A DNA stretch of 64,000 nucleotides. Source: Manihot esculenta. Its lineage: Eukaryota; Streptophyta; Magnoliopsida; Malpighiales; Euphorbiaceae. Location: NCBI RefSeq assembly GCF_001659605.2, contig NC_035178.2, positions 7,291,858-7,355,857 on the forward strand. The letters run 5' to 3'. Below the pieces are notes generated by a model. That model was not told the DNA's origin. It saw only the letters and a program-made list of their open reading frames with translations, and did no database searches. This document shows, piece by piece, positions 37,201 to 49,700 of this stretch. How positions within the stretch are numbered: position 1 is the first letter of the stretch; every line of letters begins with the position of its first letter. Both the position numbers and the translations under genes were made by a program.

Positions 37201-40200
37201 AAGTTGCCTGTTCTGTTTCATTGTTATTATTGATGAACATGTATTTTAACAGATTGATATACTTCTATGCTCTGACTGCTTCCATGATGGGAGGTTTGTG
37301 ATCAATCATTCAAGCTTGGATTTTATAAAGATGGATCCAACAAAGGATTATAGTGATTTCAATGGAGAAAGTTGGAGTGATCAAGAAACACTGTTGTTGC
37401 TTGAGGCAATGGAAATTTACAATGAGAATTGGAATGAAATTGCAGAACATGTTGGATCAAAGTCAAAATCACAATGCATTCTTCATTTTGTTCGTTTACC
37501 CATGGAGGATGACCTGTTGGAAAATATTGAAGTCCGAAGTATGTCCAAGTTACCTCATCCATCAAGTAGAGATGATCATGGAAGACTACATTCACGGTCA
37601 AATGGTGATCTACCATGTGTTCTTATTTACTTACATAAGGATCTTCCTGCCTTCAAAATGATGATGATGTGATTGTAACATTCTTTATCTTCATCTCTAT
37701 ATTTTCTATAGGATCCTGCCACCAAGATGCTGATGCTGAAAGCAGAATCCCCTTTGTGAACTCTGGGAATGCAGTGATGTCATTGGTAAGTTTCTAATCT
37801 TTATCATGTGTTTCTCAAGTTTCACCTGCTTATGAAATTGTTAATTTGTTGACACCAAACTGCTAGAGTGAACAGTAGTTTCTTTTTTAATTTACTTTTT
37901 AAATTACAGTGCTTAGGAGTGGATCCATTAATAAATTAGCATCACTCTGTTTCAGACTGCTGCCATGTTCTTACCATATTCACATCCAAAACCAAAAAAA
38001 AACCTAAGCGTTATCAAAAAAATGATTAATGAGCATAATAGATGTAATAGCTATATCATCATCATTCTTTAATGACTAACCTCTCTGATCATTGACTGTG
38101 AATGTGAGGGATACTTACCGAGATTATGAAAGGCATGAATTAAATAGGCAAAATGTCAACTCATTTTTTAACGCTTTGCCAATATCCTATATGCTGCTAT
38201 GCTGTACTATGTTTTAACTCGCAACAACGCGATTATTGGTGTTTTTCTCATTGGAGTATTTCTGCAATGTTTCCAACTCAAGTGCTTATGAATCCTCAAA
38301 ACAACAGCCAGGGTTTTATTGGCATTTTGGGCTCAGCTGTGCATGCTTTGTTTTGCCATTGTCTCTATTTAGTGTATATGCAACTGAATTTATTTTCACC
38401 TTGGCTGTAGCTTATTCTGAAAGATATACCATTCCTTTTGCGTAGTCATTAGGCAAGTGCTGATAGAAGTAGGATTTGGGGAGACTGCTGTATGATAGTG
38501 TTTATCATATGGTTTGTAGAAAAATAAATTCAGGCTTTTCAGGATGCACTTTTTATTAGAACATGGCAGAGATGGAGATCAGTGTTAAGGTGGCTTTCCA
38601 ACATGTAAACTCCTCTTATTCTTAAGAATTGCATTTCCTTTTTATGGTAGGACATCAGAGGCAGATGGTTTGTAACTATATTTTATGATAAAGGAATTTC
38701 ACAACAAGATGTCCTGTTTTCTAGTTTTGCTTTCTTTGCTTCTTCTTCCTTTTTTTTTTTAAAAAAAAATATCTAACTAGTGGGGAAAAAAAATTCTAGG
38801 TTGCCTTTCTGGCGTCTGCTGTTGGACCAAGAATTGCAGCAGCATGTGCCCGTGCATCCTTGGCAGCATTGTTCGAGGACAATAGGTAAGTGCTTTCCTT
38901 CTTCCAGCATGTGTATATTTACAGCTACTTTGTTTGAAGCATTGGTTACGAGGGATTTTTTTATGATTATGATTTGCAAATTTTCTTCCCTTCTCCGTCT
39001 GTATTTTAGTAATTCTCAAGAAAATTTGCTGAATGCGTAATTTATCTTTGTTTGGTTCTTTGGATTATCGGCTCTTAACTGTTATGATCACTTTATGTTC
39101 TGTTTAGCAGGCCATAAATAATTCTGGATGCACCAGAAGATCATCGCTTTTATGAGCATTATGCTTGATTGCATTCAATCCTTAATATATGAAATCTATT
39201 AATTTATTTTATTTATTTTTTGTTTATGAAGGGTGAGTTCAGAGAGATTACATGGTAGAGAAGGCAATTTTTATGGAGAAGTTGCAAATTCAATTCAACA
39301 AAAGGGTAGGCCAGGGGCTTTACTTTTCCTTCTTATTGTAGTCACTTCCTTCATTTTGTTCTTCTCTTCTCACCTTTCCACTTCTTTAATGTATTTGTAT
39401 GGATTATAATTCGAAAAACAACTTGCATGGTTCATGGGGTCCAAGTGAGGCAGACGGTGTTGTTTTATCTGCAGAAAAAGTGGAAGCTGCTGTGGAAGCT
39501 GGTCTTGCTGGTGCTGCAACTAAAGCTAAACTGTTTGCAGATCATGATGAAAGGGAAATTCAAAGGCTATCTGCTAATATCATTAACCACCAGGTATCAC
39601 TGTTGCTAATTATATTTTCCTTTAGTTCTCATATTTGTCTTTTCTTTCCCTTTCTATTCTACTCCCTATTTTATGTGTGTGATTGTGTATCATGGCATTA
39701 ATCAGAGGTTAGTTGGTGTTACCGAGTTCTCCTGGTAATGACTGCTATCATGTCGTATTTCTTTTTAGCTGATTGTGTGTTTGTCAAATATGATAAATTC
39801 GCTCACTAGTCTTGCATCCAAGTATTAATTTTGATACTGAATCTTCCACCTAGTGTAACATCTCCACATGTTCAAGTTGTGCCGTTCTTTTAGCTTCAGC
39901 TGTTGACAATAGCATCTTGTGTTTGAAAACTTTCCTCGCTGGCATGTTGAGCTAGCATGGTTGATACCTGATTCCGGTGGAATGGGTATTTATTTTGTTT
40001 TATATTAGGGAATTCACAACCTTATCTGCAAGTTCTTACTCATGATAATTGTTTAGTGTATATGTGGACCATTTAGCTCATGGTGTATTTTGTTTCAACT
40101 GAAGTACAACCAGTTGATAGAGGAATTAGCCATCCTGATGTAGTATTCCTTGCTGCTTAGCATTTCTTTTAGGTTCCCTTTTAAAGCAATTTAGTTAAGA

Positions 40201-40733
40201 CTGCACAATACCATCTATTATTAAGTCATCCTTTAAATAAGTAGTTGATATGGAGACAGTTGAAGAGATTGGAGCTGAAGTTGAAGCACTTTGCCGAAGT
40301 GGAAACTTTTCTAATGAGAGAGTGTGAACAAGTGGAGAAGACTAGGCTAAGGTTTGTTGCTGAGCGCGCCCGCTTTCTAGCAATGCGGAATGGACCTCCT
40401 ATGTCTGCTTCACAAATGAACATAGCAGGTGTTTCTCCTTCCATGGTTAACAACAACGTTGGCAGCAATAGGCAACAAGTAATGCCTACCGCTTCTTCGC
40501 AGCCAAGTGTTTCAGGATATGGCAACAATCAACAAGCTCATCCCCGCATGCCATTTATGCAACTGGGACAACCACAACCAATGTTGCCATTAGGGCCTAG
40601 GCAGCCCTTAACAGCCATGCAGCCATCCTCATCTATTCCATCAAATGCCATGTTCAATGCCTCCGGAAATTCCCAGTCCAGTCTCAATCAAATGCTGAGG
40701 TCTGTGTCGGGGCCGAGCTCTGGTCTATGTTGA
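34208..40733 (+). CDS. SWI3C: SWI/SNF complex subunit SWI3C
   Basis: Core scaffold subunit of plant SWI/SNF (BRAHMA-type) ATP-dependent chromatin remodelling complexes in the nucleus. Exons: 34208-34235, 34353-34919, 35874-36409, 37253-37604, 37712-37785, 38800-38885, 39232-39305, 39454-39593, 40260-40733; 2331 nt, 776 residues (Arabidopsis SWI3C is a little over 800). Order: basic and acidic N-terminus; SWIRM domain about 199-285 (WFSPATVNQLERQVVPHFF); ZZ-like zinc finger about 358-398 (CCTYCCQPLPG, then LLCSDCFHDGRF); SANT domain about 418-470 (SWSDQETLLLLEAMEIY, NWNEIAEHVGSKSKSQC); helical region and coiled coil about 575-665; Met/Pro/Gln-rich C-terminus. The first exon codes for only nine residues plus one base. 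Two borders need transcript data. Exon 4 must end at 37604 (G|GTGATC), because other nearby donors give a stop. The exon 8 start could be 39454 or 39475, both in frame. Confidence 0.93.
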
Positions 40734-41308
40734 AATAGAAGAATAGATGTAAATGGTGAAGCCTATGGTTAATGTTGTTGGCTACTGGCTCACTTTCTCC
40801 GCTGCAACTTGGATGGAGGATGATATTAGTGGGGATAAAGAAAGTTCCATCTCCCCTGGCTTTTGAAGGTTTGATCTGAATATAGATTCCCTGGTGCAGG
40901 TTGTAGGGCTTGTAACCCCCAAGTGTTTGGATTGAATTATCAACTGTTGTAATGGATTAGGAAAATTTGTTTTTCAATGTTAATTTCATTATTAAAAATC
41001 TGTTATGAAAATTAATGGTCAATAATTTCTTTCGGGAGGTTATTGAACCAGTTTCCCTTAGAAAATTGAAATTGTAGCCATAAATGGCCACAAAGGTTGA
41101 AATCATCATCAGTCTCTGGTTTCAGCTGCTTGATAATCCCAAGTAAAAAGAGACGATAAAACGAACAAAGCAGAAAGATGAGAACTATATTCCATGCACT
41201 ACATAACTTCTCAGCATTGTTAAAAAAGGAAACTTGAACAACCGAGACATCACAGGTAAAATTTCACAAGTGCAGAATAATCTTTTGTCCATGCAATTGA
41301 AAATCTTA
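40734..41308. other. Convergent 3' ends of SWI3C (+) and NRAMP copy A (-)
   Basis: Only about 575 bases separate the two stop codons, so the 3' UTRs lie close or overlap. No other gene is visible. Confidence 0.55.
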
Positions 41309-44300
41309 CTACTCTGGCAGTGGGACATGTGCTAAATCCTCTCTGTAATTAACCTGATGCATCTGCAATTCCTCTTCAGATTTTCGTAGCCCACTTTCAA
41401 TGCTAGTTTGGATAATTGGATCACTCTTTGTTGGTTCAATAAACGTTACAACTCTGTCTTTTCTAAAAGTCAGGTATATGACTGCGAGGATATAGATTGC
41501 CATTAGCGGAAATACTATGATCCCAATAAACACATTTCCAACTTTTGGTAAGTTGTTGTGAATTAACCAGTCCACGAAGCCTGTGCTTAGATAATACACA
41601 TTGATCCCGATGATCAACGAGCCTAGAATCCACGAAAATACAATAATCTGCAGAAATATATAATATTAAACTGCTAATACCAAACCCTAATAATTATTGG
41701 CTTAAATTAGGTAATAAAATCCGAAATTTGTTAGAATAAAATATTTTTTTAGCATAATTAATTTCCACTAGAATTTAAACTCGTAACTGTTATTGAATTA
41801 AAACTTGTTAATCTGCAAGTGAATCTATAACTATTTGAATCAATTTTCAACGGTCAAAAGTGAAGGATCTAAAATCATAATTGTACCGTTATTTTTTTGA
41901 AAAAAATTCAGCTTTTAGTTTTAGATTTAAATCCAACCGATATGCAAAGAAGAAAAGCAGGGGAAAAAAGGAAGTTGCTACTCACATAGATTGAATTTTT
42001 ATATGGTCCCATCTTGGTGGAACCGCTGCTGAATTTAAGAAGTGGGATGAGTGAAAATGGAAGCTCAAATGAAAGTATCATCTGAAATTTTTTTTTTTAA
42101 AATCATTAATTTCATCATAATAATTAGTTATGCTAATAAAAATCATATATGAAAAATAATTATCATCATCACTAACCGATGCAATGATAATCAATCGACC
42201 TGCCCCAGAAGATCCACCTATAATAGAGACAATAAGGCTAGGAGTAATGGCTATGCACCTTGTCATTAGGTTTCTCTTCCATTTTTTCATCTTAAGATTC
42301 AAGAAGCCCTAATTTTTTTTTATAACCACAAAAATCAAATCAAAACCCATTTTAGTAAACCTTGAAATAGAATCATTGGATCCTAAACAAAGCCAAAATG
42401 AAAAAAAAAAAATTGAAAAAAACCTGCATGATAAATTGGCCAGCATAGGTTCCTGTGATGGTGGAGCTTTGTCCTGAGGCTAATAATGCAATGGCATATA
42501 TGGTTGAGCTGGACTTTCCTAGCACATTCTGAGACAAAACTATAATTAATTAATTAATTAAGACTTAGAGATTAGTGAATTTTGGTGGTTAATTATATGA
42601 TTAAGAGTATAGACCTTGAGCAGGAAGGAAGCAGAGTTAAGTGTGAGATCATTGCATCTATCAGTGTCTTGAGATGAGAGATTGTTGGCCATGCAAACAG
42701 TTCCAGTCACAGAAACAATTGATATATTGATTAAGAGAGCTACAAATAATGCTATTCCACTCTCCATAAGGAAATATCTACATGCATCCTTCCAAATTTA
42801 ATCAAATATATCAGAATTTAAAAAAAAATAATAACTTCAAATTATAAATTATCTTTTAAAATATGAAATTGGTAGGCTTACATTGATGCCGGTGACAGAG
42901 TTGGGTATTTTTCTGGAGAGCACGAGAGCAGAATGAAGAAAAAGATTGTGTCTATATATTGAGAAAATATGAAACAATAGTGAATGTGAATGAAAACAAT
43001 GGAGTATAATTTAAATTGTAAAGGTGGAAGTAGGGTGTTTTACGGCATAACAAGGGCACCCAGAAGGGCAATGGCGTCTCCGGTGGCTCCTTGGCCGGAC
43101 AACTTGGGAATAAACATGCCCTTAATCACATCTACTGCAGGAGGCTTTACGTAACTGAGTTCCCCAAAGAAACATGCAGCCATCACAAATACCAGCACTG
43201 TTATCAACATTTCTAGTTTTCTAACCTGTACAATGAAATTTTGAAATTATATATTATTTAATTTATTTAATAATTATAACTAGGATGTTACTATTAATAA
43301 ACTTGCTAATCCACGATGTGGGATTCAGTTCCCCAAGCTACTGGGGATGGGATGTTACAAACATATAATTATATGAATGAATTATGAATTAAAAAGAAAT
43401 ATAATTAAAAAATATAAAAATACCCCATATTTCTGCAGGCCAATAAGCAGGAGAGTGCTAAAACCAGTCAATAGAACTCCAATCCATAGTGAGATATGAA
43501 ACAGTATATTTAGTGCAAAAGCTGTTCCAATTACTAGAAAAAAAAAAGAGAAATTAATTAAATTCAAAATATATTTAATTTTTATTTTCCTTTATAAAAA
43601 GAATAATAACAAAGAAATAATGAGAAAAATCAATACCTTCTGGTATATCTGCAGCTATGACAGCAACCTCAGCCAGTAACCATAAACAAAGCTTCACATA
43701 TTTTGGGTACTCCACCTTGCACAACTCAGCCAGATGTTTTCCTAATATCAATCCCGTCTTAATAAGAGCGATATGTATGTATGTATGTATCATGTATGTA
43801 TGTATGACTTCTTACCTGTGCTTACACCAAGATTTGCAGCAAGTGACTGAATTATCAGAGCAAAAACCAAGCCGATGACTATGATCCATAGAAGCTGGAA
43901 TTTATAAAAATTACAAGTCAATTGACATGCATGAGATCAGTTTCTCAAATTGAGGACAAAACTGCCAGGATGATCACTCAAATCAAAGAGGATAATACAT
44001 ACATACATACATACATACATATGTATGTATGTTTGTTTGTTTTACCTCATAACCATGGTTTGCTCCGGCTTGCATATCAGTCTCCACTGTGCAGATGCCA
44101 AAGATTCTGGGTCAGTACTATTGATATTCGCACGTTCAAAACATACAGAGAAGAGAGAGAGAGAGAGAGAGCTTACGGTTTCCAGGATCAAGATAAGCCA
44201 AAGAAACCAAGAAACCTGGTCCAACATAGGCTAGAAATTTTCTCCATCCGGCTTTCTAAAGTTATCAGAATGATTCCACAACAGATGATTGAATTCAGAA

Positions 44301-44509
44301 CGTACATTTGAGTAGTAAAAATCAATTGAAATACTAGCTTTGTACGTATATACCTGGTGAGCAGCAGCTGGGTCCTGTAGATGATCTTGATCTTGATCAT
44401 GATCAACGGAATAAGGTGGGGTCTGGCCCTGCAAATTAACGGCTGCTATACGAGTACTGTGTCCCATTGGTGTGGGACCTAAGTGTTCCTCATTCTGCAG
44501 ACCTGCCAT
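41309..44509 (-). CDS. NRAMP5: NRAMP metal transporter, NRAMP5-like copy A
   Basis: Proton-coupled divalent-metal importer (Mn, Fe, Cd in rice NRAMP5), expected in the plasma membrane of root cells. Thirteen exons on the minus strand: 44509-44354, 44255-44177, 44086-44046, 43894-43816, 43741-43637, 43533-43424, 43225-43044, 42951-42882, 42788-42615, 42528-42424, 42308-42177, 42081-41986, 41647-41309; 1668 nt, 555 residues. The metal-binding DPGN of helix 1 (75-78) and MPH of helix 6 (250-252, spanning an intron) are intact. So is the consensus transport motif [18 protein letters not shown] (351-368). About 12 hydrophobic helices are present. The C-terminus [12 protein letters not shown] resembles the [11 protein letters not shown] ending of rice NRAMP5. 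Exon 2 starts KAGW where copy B has KPGW. All introns are GT-AG. The paralogue starts 2.25 kb upstream in the same orientation. Confidence 0.94.
43771..43807. repeat. (ATGT)n microsatellite in intron 4 of NRAMP copy A
   Basis: ATGTATGT repeats interrupted once by CATG. It lies between exon 5 (ends at 43741) and exon 4 (43816), so it almost fills the 74-base intron. It is the reverse complement of the repeat at 43995-44020. Confidence 0.9.
43995..44041. repeat. (ATAC)n-(ATGT)n self-complementary microsatellite in intron 3 of NRAMP copy A
   Basis: A run of ATAC units passes directly into ATGT and then GTTT units. The two halves are complementary and could form a hairpin. The repeat lies close to the 5' end of intron 3 (donor at 44045 on the minus strand). 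Confidence 0.9.
44149..44171. repeat. (GA)n microsatellite in intron 2 of NRAMP copy A
   Basis: About ten GA units on the plus strand, just inside the donor of intron 2 at 44176. Confidence 0.85.
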
Positions 44510-46479
44510 CTTTCTTAGTTTCTTGATTGCAATTGCAGCAACTCCTTTCCACTATTTATGGTGGTAGCTTAAATTTGATTGCCAGAATATCTTCTGAAAT
44601 ATTGGATCATATTTGTTCAATATTCTTGTATTTCAATTTTTAAATCAGATTACTATCTCAGCTGTTAAAAATTTGTTTTTGTTGTTAGTACGGTAAATAA
44701 TACAGTCAAAGTTATTAAATTGTACAATAAATTATTTTACAGCTAAAAATTTAAATTGATTTCTAAACTATCATTAAAAAATTAAATAAATAAATTACAT
44801 TCTGGACCAATTATTTAACTCTATTAAGACATATTTACCCTTCTAATAATAATTCCTATATTTTTTTTCATCTCAAAACTACCAGGTCTAGATATCTTTG
44901 TCAACTATCCTAAATGTTTGGAAATCGGTTAGGAAAGTTGGATTTGAAAAATAGTCCTGTAAGTAATTTTCACTCATTGTAATTGGTCACTAAATCTCAA
45001 TTTATTTTAAAAAATTATCAATATTTAAATATTTATATAAAATAATTATTCAAATAAAATTTTAATAGATATTTCGGTAAAATATATACGTAGATTAAAA
45101 ATAATAAAAAAAATTATTTGGCATCGATCTGCTTTTTTAATTACATCAAATTAATAAAAATAAACTACTACAAGTTGTTTTTACATGATACTTACTACTA
45201 ACTCTCACATTTTATAATATTTATGTATTTTTTTAATATTTATTTTGTATATTTAAATAAATAGGATGTAAGTATTTTTTTTATAAAATTAATTAAGTAT
45301 TTATGAAATTAAAAATATATGAATAAATTTATAAATAATTAATTTATTGTGGTACTTGAATTTAATTGCCACTTAATTCAGAAGTCTTAAAATATTTTGG
45401 CGTGAATCACGACAATAGCAAGCAGTTGACTTGAAAGAAAATATATATATATTTAGAGTAGGATATTTTTTATTTGTGAACTTGATTGATGTATAGATGT
45501 TATACAACGTTAAATTTATTATTCAAGTTGACTATTTAATTAGTTTATTTGGATAATCTTCGGATTCTTATTTGGAAAGAAGTGGTTACAACATTAATTG
45601 TTACAAATTGTCAAAATTCCCAATTATTAGCATGTGACTCTATTTTTTTATATAAAAAAATATTAGCATATGACTCTATTAGTCATTTTATTAATCAAGT
45701 TTAGAAACTGGGATTTAAATCTGAATTTAATGGATGAATAATAATATCTTTAATCATTTGGATTAAACTAAATTAAACAATTGGTTTGAATCTTATTTTA
45801 GTTGTTCCCAAATTTTTTTTAAAAAAATATTTAATTATAAAAAACAGTCTATTACAATAATAAACTGATATTAAAATAATAAAATGTGGACACTTGGTTT
45901 GATTTAATAGAAAATTAATGAATTGTAATTGATTTAATAAAAAATAAATGAATGTTAATGAGCAAAGGTTTTTTAGAGAGTAAAGATATTTGTTAGGCTC
46001 TTAACAATGGACAATGCTAATTAAAAATCTATGTTTCGACGGTTAGATACGTTATACTACTGATGTTGTTCATCACATGCGCATTTAATATTTATTATAA
46101 TACTAATTTTGAAGAGATTACTTTTTATTTCAGATTTTGACAAGTTCAGGTATGATATGATTTTAGTATTTTATAAATTGAAATTTATTATTATTTAATT
46201 AAATTAAATAAAAAAATTTTAAAAATCCTTTTAAATCTTATGAACACCGAGATTTTAATAAACCTTTTTATTTACATGATATCATACAAGATAAATGTTG
46301 TGGACTAAATAAAAAAAGACAAAAAAAAAAGAAAGAGGAAAAGAAGAAGAGGAACGCTAACATTTTTAATTTCAGTTCTCAAGAACATTTCTGCAAGACA
46401 CATAGAACACAAAGGTCAAATTAAAACAAAAGCAGTGAAGACTGAAGATGTTCTGCTTTAAATGGTTCTTATCATTTTT
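44510..46479. other. Intergenic region between the two NRAMP copies
   Basis: Holds the promoter of copy A at its left end, with a TATA-like ATAAATAG on the minus strand at about 44551-44560. The rest is AT-rich with no gene. Confidence 0.45.
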
Positions 46480-46750
46480 TTTATTTTTTTTTTTTGAAAA
46501 GCAATTGAAATTCATTGAACCAAGACTCAAGCCCAGCAATTACAGCTTTAAAACCAGCCAAAAGAGAGAAGCTTCCAAAGCTTGAAAACAGTTATAAACA
46601 ACAGAGGTCCAAGGCTCATTATAATAAACTCTAGAGCCAAGAGGAAGACAACAGGGAAGCATCCGCTTAAGGAGAAAAAAGAAAAGAAAAACATTTATTA
46701 TTATCTAATAATCTTTAGCTTTGAAACCGATAAATGTGGTCCAAAAGTAG
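46480..46750 (-). mobile_element. Possible LINE 3' tail fragment
   Basis: Read on the minus strand, a moderately GC-rich untranslated-looking stretch ends in AATGAATTTCAATTGCTTTT followed by CAAAAAAAAAA (46480-46497). That is the usual 3' end of a plant L1-type LINE with its poly-A tail. No coding part is visible, so it would be a strongly 5'-truncated insertion, placed immediately behind the stop codon of NRAMP copy B and likely within its 3' UTR. Confidence 0.4.
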
Positions 46751-46761
46751 CTGGCAAGCCT

Positions 46762-49700
46762 CTATTTTGGCAGGGGGATGTCAGCTAAATCATCTCTATA
46801 AGGCACATGATCCAACTCCAGAGCCTCAATAGAATTGCCTAATCTGCCAACTTCCATGTTATTTGCTTGGACAACCGTTGGATCTTCCTTCATTGGCTCT
46901 ATAAATGTTACAGCTGTGTCTTTTCTAACAGTTAGGTAGATAACTGAAAGTACATAGATTGCCATTAGAGGAAATACTATGATCCCAATCAACACATTCC
47001 CAACTTTTGGTAGATCATTGTTAAGTAGCCAACCCACAAAGCCTGTACCTAGATAATATACATTGATTCCAATGATGCCTAGACCCAGAATCCAGGAGAT
47101 AACTATTATCTGCATGAATAAAAAACCCATAAAATTGTTATTATATTTTGTAATTTTGAGTTTTTTAAGGGTATTTTTAAAAAAAAAAAGTTGTAGAGCT
47201 TACAACTATTGAGTTCTTGTGTGGCCCCATCTTGGTGGAACTGCTGCTGAATTTGAGAAGTGGGATGAGTGCAAATGGAAGTTCAAATGAGAGTATCATC
47301 TGCAAAATCATTACAAAAATGGTTGAGGGTTTAAATCTCGGTCTATATGCATTCACCTACTAAACTGGTCGTAAGTATATCTGATTAAATCTGAGAGATT
47401 TTAAGTTTTACTCTACCGATCTCTAATCTCCATTTTAAATATAAAAAAAATCTCAGGTTTATATCTTACCGATGCAATTATGATTAGACGACCTGCACCC
47501 TGTGATCCACCAATAATTGAAACAATAAGACTAGGTGTAATGGCAATACATCTAGTCATCAGGTTTCTAATCCATTTTCTCATCTTAAGATCCAAGAAAC
47601 CCTGCAAAGCTTAAACCATATTTCAATTAATTTTTTATGGGTATAAAAATGGTAATTAGCAACTAATTAATCCCAGATTTTGAATGATTAAAATTCTAAA
47701 ATGAGATTAAAACCTGCATAATGTACTGTCCAGCATAAGTTCCTGTTATAGCAGAGCTTTGACCTGAGGCTAAAAGGGCAATAGCATATAGTGTAGAGCT
47801 TGATTTTCCCAATACATTCTGTCAAAAATCAAATAAAATATAAACAAATTTAGGACAATTATTTTAATTTAATTAGCCTAAATCCTGAATTAAAATTAGA
47901 ATTTTTTGTAAAATAATAAAATTAACTTCAACCTGAAGAAGGAAAGAAGCAGAGTTGAGGGTGAGATCACTGCATCTGTCTGCTTCCTCTTGTGAGATGT
48001 TCTGAGCTGAGCAAACCGTCCCCGAGACAGACACAACTGCCACATTGATTAAAAATGCCACAAATAGTGCAAATCCACTCTCTATAAGGAAATACCGGCA
48101 AGCATCCTGTTAAAATTAATATTAATTAAATAATTAATAATTATGTTTTTAAGCTTATTTGATGAATTTATTGAAATTTAGACATGAAATAGACAGTTTA
48201 ATTTAGTACTCACATTGACGCCTCGAACAGAATTAGGTATTTTTCTAGAAAGTACAAGAGCTGAGTGAAGAAAGAGATTATGACTGTAAAAAAGAGAAAT
48301 TCATAGTTAAAATATGAATTATCTAATAAATAATGTAAAAAATTATTAATTATTGTAATAATAAAGAGGAAATTATTCTTACGGCATGACAAGGGCACCA
48401 AGAAGGGCAATGGCGTCGCCGGTGGCTCCTTGGCCGGAGAGCTTGGGGACAAACATGCCTTTGAAAACCTCAGAAGCTGGTGGATTAACATGACCCATTT
48501 CCCCAAAGAAACATCCTGCCATTACAAATACTAGAACTGCTATTAACATTTCAAGCTTCCTCACCTGTACACAACCAAAAATCCCAAATTAATTCAAAAT
48601 CAAAATCAATCAACAATCTTGCAAAAGCCCCAAAAAAAAGACTTGATATTTTATATATGTAGTATGTGCTAATGACATCTTAATTATTTATTCTGTAGAT
48701 TAATTTTATACAATAAGTAAAAAATGTTGCTTAAAATAATTTTTTGTAAAATCTAAAATAAAAAGAAAATACTCGTGAATCATGTCTAATTATCAATTAA
48801 TTAATGGGTTGTTTGTATAATAAATAAATAAATAAATAAATAATAACAAAATTAAAAAAACATATTATTTATTTTAAACGAAATAATATTAATGATATAG
48901 AAAATTCACCCCATATTTCTGCAGGCCGAGGAGGAGGAGAGTGCTAAGACCAGTGCAAAGAACTCCAATCCAGACTGGGATGTGAAACAGTATATTTAAG
49001 GCAAAAGCTGTCCCAATCACTGCCAATAATAAATAAAGAGTTAAAAAGAAAATTGTTTTTTGAGGGAAAATTATTTTATTTAGGAAAGATATGAAATTGT
49101 TTAATTAATTTGGTGGTCCAATATGTGTATGTAGAATTTAAAGTTCTTCAATTAATTCCCTTTTTTTTCCATATGTAACACTGAGAAATTAAGGCCATGA
49201 ATATAAATCAATAAAGATAAAAATATCAGATTAGGTCAGGTCAATTCACTTAATTAACAAAAAATAATGAAAAAATAATGATTCTCTAATATTTAAATTT
49301 AAAATTATTAATTAAAAAAGAAATTCGTAATATTTCATCACATTCCTTTAATATGAAATTTTGTACAAAAAAAGTCAAAAAGAAAGTATCTGTGGATAAG
49401 AAAATTTGCCTTCGGGAATATCGGCAGCTATGACAGCTATCTCGGCCAGCAGCCATAGGCAGTACTTCACAAAATTTGGATACTCAGCCTTGCATACCTC
49501 TGCCAGATGTTTTCCTGAAAATTTCACACGTCAGATTATTCATTCACAAAAATTAGCTTACTAAGCACTAATCACATCATTAATTAATTTTTTATTCTCA
49601 TGATTTCATATTTTTTCACAAATAAGAAAATAAAATCTTACCAGTGCTAACACCAAGATTTGCTGCCAGTGATTGAATTATGAGAGCAAATACTAGTCCA

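Noticed and set aside
43922..44311. 129-codon plus-strand frame across NRAMP exons
   Set aside because: It is antisense to NRAMP copy A and partly made of the (ATAC)n repeat.
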